DNA from: Gossypium raimondii
Taxonomy: Eukaryota > Streptophyta > Magnoliopsida > Malvales > Malvaceae
Direction of reading: 5' to 3'
NCBI RefSeq assembly: GCF_025698545.1
Contig: NC_068571.1
Coordinates: 51,369,733-51,433,732, forward strand
Length of the DNA stretch: 64,000 nucleotides
The notes below the pieces were generated by a model that saw only the letters and a program-made list of their open reading frames with translations, ran no database searches and was not told the DNA's origin. A program made the translations under genes and the position numbers. This document shows, piece after piece, positions 23,883 to 33,369 of the stretch (positions within the stretch are counted from its first letter, which is position 1; each line of letters begins with the position of its first letter).

Positions 23883-24835
23883 ATGTTGCTGACTTTGTTG
23901 ATTTTTCCCTATTTTATCTTATATTCAAGGTGGCATGTTACTGATAATATTGTGATAGTTCAAAAAGTTATTCACTCAATGAAAGTTAAGAAAAGTAATG
24001 GTGCTTGGATGGCTATTAAAATTGATCTGGAGAAGGTATATGAGCGTATACGGTGGGATTTTTTGGACGACTGTTTGTCTGAGATTGGTATTCCTGGAAA
24101 ATTGCATTATGTTTCGTCTTCGTCTATGCAGGTTCTCTACAATGGTGCGTGTACGACAATGTTCTCTCTGGCTCGAGGTTTGTGACAGGACGATCCCTTT
24201 TCGCCTTACTTATTTGTAGTTGGCATGGAGAAATTAGGTCTCTGTATCACCTTAGCTGTGGCCGATGGGTCTTGGAAATCCATTAGATTTGCGAGAGAAG
24301 GGCATCCTCTGTCCCACTAATTTTTTCCGATGTTTTGGTGCTCTTAAGTAGAGCGGATTTAGTTCAGGCTTCACTTGTCAAACAAATTTTAGACCATTTC
24401 TGCATTGAGTTAGGCCATAAAGTGAGTGTTTTCTTCTCCAATAATATCTCTACTGCAACTGCCAACTCCTTGAGTGCTAGACTGGGTTTTCAACTGGTGA
24501 CGGATCTTGCAAAGTATTTGGCTATACTTTTCCATCAAAGAGTTACGAACAACTCTTTTTCCTTTATGTTAGATACAGTCCGTCAAAAGCTCAAAGGGTG
24601 GGAAGCTTGCCTCCTATCTTTAGCTTGTAGAGTTACCCTAGCCAAATCCGTTTTGCTCTCGATCACAATGTATTTTATGCAAACAACCAAGGTCCCTGAG
24701 GACACAGCTTTGTGGATAAGAGTTGTTAAATCTTACATTTGGCGTTCGATTTCGAGGATTTGATCTATTGGGAAGGGATTAAAAGTAAGTTTCTGGTTGG
24801 ATTCATGGGTTCCTAATCTTGATCCTTTCAAACCA
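23883..24835 (+). pseudogene. LINE reverse-transcriptase fragment, broken
   Basis: The 5' end is truncated. It reads DNIVIVQKVIHSMKVKKSNG, then IKIDLEKVYERIRWDFLDD (the L-D-x-x-KAYDRV-x-W block of plant L1 reverse transcriptases, degenerate here). A stop at about 24183 follows ARGL, where RGLRQGDPLSPYLF is expected; PFSPYLFVVGMEKL continues in another frame. The thumb-like part follows in 24335-24763 (QKLKGWEACLLSLACRVTLAK; typical family text is KLxxWKxxxLSxAGRxTLxK). The tail 'FWLDSWVPNLDPFKP' is at about 24793-24835. It is inactive. Confidence 0.85.
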
Positions 24836-25224
24836 CAGTACTTACAATGGTCTAATGCAATGCACACAAGAGGGCAAGAACCAGGTTGATGCTGCTTCAC
24901 AAAGCCTCCAGGGCATTGCTAGCCTCTTTGGATGCAAGACCATACGACTACTACAGTTATGTCCTCATTTTCCAGTGTCTTATGACCAAAAAGAAATTGT
25001 TTCCCATCATATTTCTTTTATTTCGTATTTAAAATTTTTCAAAATTAAGCAAAATCGAGGAACTTTATTTAAAATAGTTTATGACTGGTCAATGCAAAAT
25101 GTAGGGTATAATGGAGAACATAAATAATTGCGGTAGACACCATGATTCCCATTAAACATGCCATCTAGAATCAATTGCCATGTCCTCCAAAGTTGTCACA
25201 AGAGAGGAAAAAGGAAAAAGAACC
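24836..25224. other. Intergenic, nothing recognised
   Basis: The open frame 24819-25127 begins inside the LINE fragment and shows no family resemblance beyond it. Confidence 0.4.
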
Positions 25225-25532
25225 AGTTAAATTCTGGTTTTGGCCCCTCTAATATGCCTTCGATTTTGAATTTAGTTCTTATACTTTAATTTCACATAAT
25301 TTGATTCATCATTTTTATTAGGTAGTCCAAATAGTTAATGGTCTAGTTAACACCACTAACTCTTTAGGTTAACATGATGACGTGATTTTTCTTAAGAACA
25401 CCCCTTACAACAAAAAAGCCCATGTTAACTTGATGAGTGTTATCGATTTGAAAGAACTAATGACATTATTAAAGTATATAGATTAAATCCTAAATTTGAG
25501 TATAGTGGAGGGACCAAAACCAAAATTTAACC
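25225..25532. mobile_element. MULE-like MITE upstream of the DUF3511 gene
   Basis: The left end AGTTAAATTCTGGTTTTGG and the right end CCAAAACCAAAATTTAACC are inverted. The 9-bp direct repeat AAAAGAACC lies at 25216-25224 and 25533-25541. The element is about 308 bp, non-coding, and ends 149 bp before the ATG of the next gene. Confidence 0.85.
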
Positions 25533-25681
25533 AAAAGAACCCACAAAAATTAGACATAAAAAGAAGAGCTATTTTACATCAACCTCCTCCATAGCCTTTT
25601 TCTACTCTTTATTCTTTGTTCTTCCTTTACAAAGGAACACTCATCTACCAAATCAGTCTTGAATAGCCTAAAACAAATCCA

Positions 25682-26008
25682 ATGGCAGATTACAAGAGCT
25701 CAAGATCCTATGGTAATGGGATGATGATGCAGCTTGAAACCTACCATGAACCACCACCACCAGCTTCTAATTATGATTTGTGGTGCTATACTGCTCCATA
25801 TTCACAGTCCCACATGGCTGACAACTATTACCCCAACAATGGGAATTGTTCAAAGCCATGGAACTTTGGTGAGCTTGAATTCCAAAGGAAAAAAAGGGTT
25901 GCTACCTACAAGATGTACAGTGCAGAAAGTAAGGTGAAAGGGTCTTTGAAAAGGAGCTTTAGATGGCTTAAACATAAATACATACAAGTTGTCTATGGTT
26001 GGTGGTGA
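25682..26008 (+). CDS. DUF3511 domain small protein
   Basis: This is a single-exon gene of 108 aa starting MADYKSSRSYG. The N-terminal half is low complexity with histidine, proline and tyrosine (YHEPPPPASNYDLW). The C-terminal 47 residues or so (FGELEFQRKKRVATYKMY, then ESKVKGSLKRSFRWLKHKYI and QVVYGWW) match the plant-specific DUF3511 domain. That domain normally ends the protein with VVYGWW, as here, so the gene looks complete. Proteins of this family are small, basic and of unknown biochemical function. The leader is pyrimidine- and A-rich from about 25590 to 25681. A MITE occupies the proximal upstream region (25225-25532) and could influence expression. The + strand frame 25734-25937 is a shadow. 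Confidence 0.92.
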   Translation: MADYKSSRSYGNGMMMQLETYHEPPPPASNYDLWCYTAPYSQSHMADNYYPNNGNCSKPWNFGELEFQRKKRVATYKMYSAESKVKGSLKRSFRWLKHKYIQVVYGWW

Positions 26009-26361
26009 TTCTTTTTCAGCTTCTTGTTCCTATGTTCTCTTAAGTTCAATTTTTTTCTGTTTATGTTGGAGTTATGTGTTAAAAAGGATTATTTTTAATC
26101 AAATTACTAGGGGATTAGCTTGATTTTTGATTCATTACCTGGAAAATAAATTCTGGGTGTTTATTTAAATGTTAAATCCTTTCAAATTCTTGTTGATCTT
26201 ACTTTGTTATTGCTATCTCAATGCTCTCTTGTTTCAGAGAAATCCCACAAGGGTTCATATTTGGTTTCTTCTGGTTAAGCACTTGAGATACAATATCATG
26301 TAAAGTGTAAGAAAAACTAAAAAAGAGAAACATAATAGAAAACCGGGGCAAGATTTTGGGC
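26009..26361. other. 3' flank of the DUF3511 gene
   Basis: T-rich 3' UTR-like sequence is followed by intergenic DNA. No poly(A) signal was assigned with confidence. Confidence 0.4.
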
Positions 26362-26720
26362 TAAATTACCCGTATATGCCAAAATTTTTTTTGTTAATTG
26401 ACTAAATAGGTCAATTTTTTAAAAATTAAGGGAAATAGGTTGTTTTTTTAGTGTGAAAGCTCGTCCAGCTCTAACATGTCGGGAAAGCGCATTCAGCTGG
26501 AAGCATTTTCTGAAAATTTTAAAGAAAACATGTACAACTAGGCGCGCTTAGAAAGCTCGCCCAACTGGACGAGCTTTCTTGCCAACTGTGCAAAAAGTAT
26601 GTCCAGTTGGATGCGCTTTCACACTCTCTCCAAAAACGGTCTATTTCCTTAAATTTTTAAACAATCGACCTATATGATCAATTAACAAAAAAAATCGATA
26701 TATTTAACTAATTTAGTTAA
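26362..26720. mobile_element. Foldback element with internal GCGC/AGCTGG motifs
   Basis: The outer arms pair over about 100 bp with mismatches ('ttttgttaattga' on the left, 'tcaattaacaaaa' on the right; 'ttaagggaaatagg' against 'ctatttccttaa'). The inner arms GTGAAAGC (about 26453) and GCTTTCAC (about 26616) bracket a GC-richer core with repeated, inverted 'gcgcNttcagctgg / ccagttggatgcgc' words. At the centre is a perfect hairpin AGAAAGCTCG-CCCAACTGGA-CGAGCTTTCT (26550-26579). Confidence 0.7.
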
Positions 26721-27801
26721 GATTTTGAATGGTGAAAATACTTTCTTTAAAGTTTATTTTTTTATTAATTTTAAGATTAATAAAATTAAAGAATTAAATT
26801 AGAATTGTGAAAATGAGATGTTATTTGGAACTACCATTTAACATACAATAATCATTTAAACTCGAAAAATAAAGTCATCAACATTAGCAATAATTCTCTC
26901 AATTGCATAATCTGAAAGTTTTTTTCTTAAACAAGTAATCTTGCAAATTACAAAGTTACGAGTTGATAAATACATCTACCAAAATGATATCAAAATATCC
27001 ACTTGTTGGATAAATGGACTTATATTTCTTTCAAAATGTAAAAGATTCAATCTCAACTTTTACTAGTGAGAACAAGTAACACTTGATAAATGAAGAATCT
27101 TTAGGTTCTTTAATAAATATTCAAGTAAATTCTCATCTTGTCGCATCATTATTGATCAAAATGGTTTAACCAATCATGCCACTAAATTAATACATTGAAC
27201 TAATAAACTTCAAGTTTACCATATCATGTGATTCAACAATATCAACATAAATTTCTGATTTATTTAACTATATTAATATATGCTTAGTATAAACTAGAGG
27301 CAAAGAAAATAGTTTTCCAATACAATAAAATAAAATCTCAAACTACATGCATCTGTTGCAAATAATTTATCAATTTACAAAATGCGCACAAACAAATATT
27401 TCCTTTGCATAGGTGTATACAGAAAATTAAGCAAAGCATAAAGTATATCATAATTGCACAACAATTAAAAGATGAAATATAGTACAAAATATAGACATGG
27501 AGTTAGTGAAATATAATATGGAATTATTAATCTAAATTTCAACACTATTTTTATTATCAATCTCCGTATCTTCATTTTTCCACTTCGGTAGTGAGAAAAA
27601 TTATCATGATAATCTCTTTTACTATTATTATAAAGCCACTTATTACGTCCATGTCAAAATGATGTATTTATATATTGTTACATTTGTTTCGGAATCGTTT
27701 CACAATCAAAACTCAGTCTTTCTCTATCCTTTCCAAAATAAAGATAAGTATCATATTTATAGCAGGAGTGATTCATACTAAATATAATTTTATTCATTTA
27801 T
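26721..27801. other. AT-rich intergenic, nothing recognised
   Basis: No gene or element end was identified over this kilobase. Confidence 0.4.
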
Positions 27802-29170
27802 TATAATAGTTTGATTTTCAGTGATGTTAGAGATAGTGGTTCGAGACCACCAAATTCAACAAATGAACTCATAAATTTTATTATTTAGTACTTACGAGCC
27901 AAATATGATTTTAGAAGAATTTTGAATTAGTAATTTGTGTGTTATAAGAATTTATTAGGTTAAGTGGTTCGAAAACAAGGTATCGAGATTATAAATATTT
28001 ACGGAGTGTCATTAAGTAGTATTAAAGTTTCGTTAGAAAATTTTAACGTTTTGATAGTTAATTAATTAAAAAGAACTAAATTAAAAAAGGTGTAAAACTT
28101 GCTAATTAAAAGAAATAGTGATTAAATGGCTTTAATGGTAAATAGGGAGGACTTAAGGAGTAATTTAGCCTAAGTAAATTGGCTGGGCGGCATAAGTGTA
28201 GAAGAAATAACAAAATTAGTGTTAACTAAGGGCAGAATGGTAAATTTTGTAAAATTAAACAAATAAAATAGCAATTAAAAGATTTTCTAGACATTTCTTC
28301 CTCAATCTTCAGCCAAAAACAGCCATAGAAGAGTTTCTTAAGCTGGGTTTTCATATATTAGCTTCATGTAAGTTTAATTCTTGCCTTTTTCTTGTAATTA
28401 TTGTGTTTTTAATATTTTTACAAGTAGGTCCAACTATCTATTTCATTAGTTTTTATTTTATTGAAAATTTAAAAATTACCATTGATCAATGCTAGAAGTT
28501 TTGATGAAATAAAATGGATTTAGAACTTTAATTTTGTTATATGATAATTTTATAAAGAGAATTTGATAGTTATTGATTTTAGGACTAAATTGTGAAGAAT
28601 TAAGAATTAGGGTTTGCTATTAAATTTTTATGTATCAAGGGCTAAAAGATAGCCTAGAATACTTAGATAAATTGTCAATTGATAAAATTAGCTCATTTGA
28701 TAGATTAATCAATAAGAGACTAAATTGTAAAAATTGTAAAACTTGGGGTAAATGTGCAATTTTAAAAATTAAGGGTATTAATTGTGAAGTGAATTGAAAC
28801 TTAAATATATGCTAATGAATGAATAATTTTATATTTTAGATAAGAGCCCATAGACAATCGTGAAAAAGAGAAATTAGCAGAATAGTTCCTAAATTTCTAT
28901 AAATTTTACAATTTAACCTAGGTAAGTTCTTATGGTTAAACTTTAATAATTATATTGAATTGATGAATGATATTATGTATTTATTATATTTTTGAAAAAT
29001 CAAATATTGTTAAATTATAAAATTGAAGTGAAAATTTGGTTTAAATAGAATGCGAGATTGAGTAAAATCATTGTGTGGTGAAAGACAACAAAGGAAGAAT
29101 TGACGGCAAATTACACAAGTAAATCAGGGTTCAGCATTTGTTGCGAACTTTTGTGTTTACTTTCCGTTTA

Positions 29171-29347
29171 GCTCTTACGATCTTTTGTTTAACTCATATG
29201 AGTTTCCGTTCAACCCATATGGGTTTTCGTTCTGCTCTTTTGAGCTTCTGTTTGACCCTTATGGGTTTCCGTTCAGCTCTTATAAGCTTCCATTCAACCC
29301 TTATAGGTTTCTGTTTAGCACTTATGTGCTTTTGTTTAGCCTTCGGA
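29171..29347. repeat. 21-bp tandem array, each unit a different palindrome
   Basis: Units are spaced exactly 21 bp apart. Cores at 29192, 29213, 29234, 29255, 29276, 29297 and 29318 are ACTCATATGAGT, ACCCATATGGGT, GCTCTTTTGAGC, ACCCTTATGGGT, GCTCTTATAAGC, ACCCTTATAGGT and GCACTTATGTGC. Each has complementary arms although the arms differ between units. Linkers are TTCCGTTCA-like. The units at about 29171 and 29339 are degenerate. The frame 29138-29377 is open only because 21 is a multiple of three. Confidence 0.9.
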
Positions 29348-29995
29348 CTTCTGAAAATGATGTACTCGTATCCGTAAGTTGTTCTCCGATTCAGTAAGAT
29401 TTGGTAAATGACTTACGTGATTAAAATTGAAATATTTATTGTTTATTATTGATATTGATTTGAAAGAAGTGTGTTCATTGATTTATGTTGTGATTTGACA
29501 GGGAGAGTGCATGAATAATTTACTATTTAAATTCTCATATTAAGTTTGGTAAGATTTATGTTTAATCTATCGAACTTACTAAGCTTCATTAAGCTTACTT
29601 GTGTTGTTTAATGTTCTTGTAGATTAACGTGAAGTCGGGAGATTGGATCAACACATCAAGCCACACTATCCAACTCACTCCGGTAGTTTTTGCAATGTAT
29701 ATTATGGTTTATATGACATGTATAGGGTTGGTTTGAAAATGAAATAAATTAAAATGTGGTTGTGAATGATATATGCTTGTATGTATGTAATTAGTAGTAG
29801 AATTTGATAAATCAATGAGATGGATTAAATAGGTAAATTTAAGTATTCGAGAATTTGTGATATTATGTCATGCTTAAAACATGATTTTGGCTTATGTTGA
29901 TTGCTTGTTTGGGATATATTGATGTATTAAAATGTTGTGTATAGGATGATATCAAAATGAGTGAGAAAAGTGGCCTTAAAATGGCATATTTTTAT

Positions 29996-30305
29996 CTACA
30001 CGGGCAGAGACACGGACATGTGTCTCAGCCATGTGTGACACACGGCCTAACACATGGGCGTGTTTTTCGACCGTGTGTCCCCTGCATCTTTAAAATTGAG
30101 AAACACAATGCCCAGGTTTTTGCACACGGCCTAGCACATGGGCGTGTGGCTTGGCCGTGTGACCCAAGTCAGTAAGCACCCAAAATTGGACACGGGCTGG
30201 GACACAGCCGTGTGCCTCACATCGAATGCCCACAGGACCTAAGACACGTGCATGTCTCTTGGCCGTGTGAGCCACATGGCCTGGCCATACGAGCGTGTGT
30301 CCCCT
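29996..30305. repeat. CACACGG / CCGTGTG inverted-word array in LTR-like copy B
   Basis: This GC-rich island contains about a dozen copies of ACACGG, CCGTGTG or GGGCGTGT in both orientations. A larger repeat appears twice: 'cacacggcctaacacatggg' near 30043 and 'cacacggcctagcacatggg' near 30122. The frames 29957-30175 (+) and 30090-30275 (-) reflect this repetition and are not genes. Confidence 0.8.
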
Positions 30306-30543
30306 ACACCTAAGGAAAATTTTGAAATTTTGGGAAAAATTTTCTGAGCTTCCGGTTTAGTCCCGATTTACTTCTAATGTGTATATTGGGCCTCAAAGGC
30401 TCATACAAGGGACAATATAAGTGATTTATGATCGAGATTTGATATGTATATTAGATGTTATGAAAGGTTCGCATTTGACCTAAAAAATTTGGTAATGTTC
30501 CGTAACCCTGTTTCGGCGACGAATAAGGGTTAGGGGTGTTACA

Positions 30544-31649
30544 TTCATGATCTCAAAATGAGATCAATTATAGAGAATATATTTTAAAACAAAATAATTT
30601 CTCTGAGATTGACTATAACATACATTAATTATCACTTTGTTTCTTTGGATAACAATGTATTTTAATTCTTCTGGAGCCTTGAATTAACACATGGTAACAA
30701 TATATTAGCTCTTCTAGAGCGTTAAATTAATTTTGTACCACCAAAGATTGGTTTGTTCATTACCTAACAGGAAAAATGCTTATTATCCCTAAACATAGTA
30801 TGCATTACTGTATTGTCTATGGACATACGTTTCCTTTCCTTTGAGAAATATTAATATGGTGATTAAATATTTAGTTGTACGATAGGCACATTCATATGTT
30901 GAGAACATAAGTTACTTCTTCTCCATTTCTAGTTGTGAACCACTTATCATATTCATAATTATGCCCTTTAAATTTATTATGCTTGCATTCATTTTAGGAA
31001 TAGGGTTTAATATGATGCCCATTTTATATGCGTAAATAAATCCTTTTTATTTAAAGAAACTCTATACCACAAATATTTGTATAAGAATTGCTTCAAATTT
31101 TGTTAATGTTGTAATTAATGTTTTGAATCACTATTTTTAATATCATTATTACTAATCTTATGAATTAGCGTCTGATAAACTTCTTTCTTGGTCATAAGTA
31201 GATAAAATGAAATTAATCATGAAATCATAAAATCAATCTAGAAGTAAAACGTTAAATAAACAAAATTTTCCTATAAAGTCTCCCATCTTCTTGACCAAGA
31301 CTTTGCGGTTATAGAATTTATATATTTCTTGGCTCAAAATTAATATTTTAAAATAATCAATTTTACAATATTCATTTTTCACAAAAGATCATTTTAAATT
31401 ATATAATATATTATTTAACAATTAAATTAATAATTTTAATAATAAAATGAATTAATTGACATAATCCATAATTTAAAATTTAAAATTAATTTAAAGTAAG
31501 AGAAAGTCTAATGCAATTAACTCGTTTACTTTATGATGCTATTACAACTATTGGGCCCAAGACAAAAAAAAAAAAAAAAACATTCGATTCGTACTATTTG
31601 ATGTTGACTACATACCAAAATATAAGATGTCAATCTTAAATTTAAGTTG
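30544..31649. other. AT-rich intergenic, nothing recognised
   Basis: Apart from an 18-bp A-run near 31563-31580 no feature stands out. Confidence 0.4.
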
Positions 31650-31790
31650 TCGATTTCAGTCATAATTTGATTGGCATGAACAATATAGAAGAATATATAT
31701 TTGAATGCGCTGAAACGATTATTCTCCTATTTATGGGTTAGGGAGGGGTTATAGATAGTTCTAAGTATTGTATCAAAAATAGTAAATATG
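31650..31790 (+). mobile_element. SINE-like element, diverged copy
   Basis: It contains 'gattggcatgaacaatata', 'gaatgcgctgaaacgattat', 'ctcctatttatgggttaggg' and 'agttctaagtattgtatc', in the same order as 7551-7690. The B box is decayed. Confidence 0.5.
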
Positions 31791-32244
31791 ATCAGAACCT
31801 ATAATGAAATTATTAAAAAATTAATTTACGTCAAATCAAAATTTCTCTATTCTTATTATTGACGATAAAAAAACAAATATATTAATATTTGTGAAATATA
31901 AAATTTAATACAAGTCCAAGATTGATAATATTATTAATTGATTTTCACTAAATTTCAATATGTATTATTAATTGAGTTTTAATTTTGAAATAATAATTCT
32001 AAATATTAAAATGTCTCGTGTTCAAATTTAACGAAACTTTAATAACAAATTTATGAATTGAACTTTAATTATTAAATTAGAACTTTGAATATTAAAAAAA
32101 AACTTGTTGTCTGTCTTTTGACATGTTTTCTCTGTTTGTCTTTTGACACGGTCTCTTTTTTATCTATTTAGTTTCTGGTGTTGTTTTTTTCTCTTCTTCT
32201 CGCTTCAGTGCTTTTTCTTGGTTCGGGGTTTCTTTGAACAAACT

Positions 32245-32958
32245 ATGGATGAGGAGCTAGCTAATTTGAGTTTATTGGATGAAGAGGAGGAGATGATCCA
32301 AGGATAAATAGTGGTGAATGATCGAAGAATTCAGTTTTGTCTGGTGGGGCAATGTTTAACAAATAGTGTCGTTCACTTTCCTTCTCTACGTAATACCATG
32401 GCCGATCTCTGGCATCCTATTGGAGGGATTTGCATAACAGACCTTGGTAACAAACGATATCTCTTCTAAGTTTTCAATAAGGTTGACATCCAAAGGGTGA
32501 TATCTGGTACATCGTGGTTCTTCAATAGCCATTTGTTATTACTGCAAAGAATTCAGCCAGGAGAAAACCCGTCAGTTTTGGTGTTAAACTCTACTGAGTT
32601 CTAGGTTCAAATTCATGAACTACCTGCAAGGTTGATGTCTGAATCGATGGCTAAGCAATTTGGTGATTTCTTGGAAAGTTTCTAGACTATGATACCTCCA
32701 TTCCGTTTTTGAGCCAAGCAACACATATACGCATTCGTGTTTGTCTGGATGTTACGACTCCGTTGAAGCGTAAAAAAAGGATCAAAATGGAGGAAGCTAT
32801 GTTCGTTTATGAGAAGTTAAGTTTGTTTTGCTTCATTTGTGGCAAATTGGGGCATGGTAAGAGCTACTGTCCATTCCGATTAAGAATTGAGCCATCAAAA
32901 TTAGTTTTGGATGGGATTTATCGTTGCGTGCGGTGTCACGAAGGCGGAATACGGTGGT
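32245..32958 (+). pseudogene. LINE ORF1 (DUF4283-like, CCHC zinc knuckle), broken
   Basis: It starts MDEELANLSLLDEEEEMIQG and then meets a stop. Text typical of plant LINE gag-like proteins follows with several stops: 'FCLVGQCLTNSVVHF', 'TMADLWHPIGGICITDLGN', 'GTSWFFNSHLLLLQR', 'VQIHELPARLMSESMAKQ'. Near 32827-32872 the zinc knuckle C-FI-C-GKLG-H-GKSY-C is intact (CX2CX4HX4C). This protein would bind the element's RNA. It cannot be made here. Confidence 0.85.
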
Positions 32959-33369
32959 AAGTAGGTGGTTGCGTAAGGCTGATGGGTCATAATGTTGTGC
33001 TGATAATATGGGAAGTACTAATCAATGCAATAGCTTTAATTGTGAGATTGATTCTGGACGGATTATTGGGAGAGATTTTGGAAAACAGATATCAAATCCA
33101 AATTTAATCCCATTAGGACCCAATCAACAGTATTTCATTAATGGGAATAATAATGGACGCAATTTGGGAAATAGTGCTTTGAATGTTGGCGGGCTGGTAA
33201 ATGGGCCCATGGAAATTGCTGTGGAAGAGGAAAATGACCCAATAGCAGCTGTGGAAGGAAAAAAGTGGTAGAGAATTGTGGCGGCCCCGTTAATTTCTTT
33301 GGGTATTAATGCGAAATGTGGTTCTCATGATTTAACGGCTAGCTCTGGTGAGCAGAGCAACCGAGCCCA

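Larger units (their letters stand above)
27802..30543 (+). mobile_element. Large LTR-like repeat, copy B
   Basis: It begins near 'tataatagtttgattttcag' and ends 'gttaggggtgttaca' at 30543. It shares the ordered blocks listed for copy A and is therefore the same family. No gag or pol frames are present. Internal landmarks are the 21-bp hairpin array (29171-29347), the conserved hairpin at 29580-29597 and the CACACGG/CCGTGTG array (29996-30305). The 3' end has the inverted complement of the TGTAACACCCC start usual for plant gypsy LTRs, so a gypsy-type LTR is my preferred reading. No target duplication could be confirmed. Confidence 0.6.

Noticed and set aside
29171..29347. CRISPR-like regular repeat array
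   Set aside because: Units are contiguous 21-mers without spacers, and the DNA is plant nuclear.
29138..29397. Open frames of 70-79 codons with repeated F-R-S-x-x-x-G units
   Set aside because: The frame is open because the 21-bp repeat length is a multiple of three. There is no start context, no family and no flanking gene structure.
29957..30275. Frames rich in HG, RV and C on both strands
   Set aside because: They arise from the CACACGG/CCGTGTG word array.
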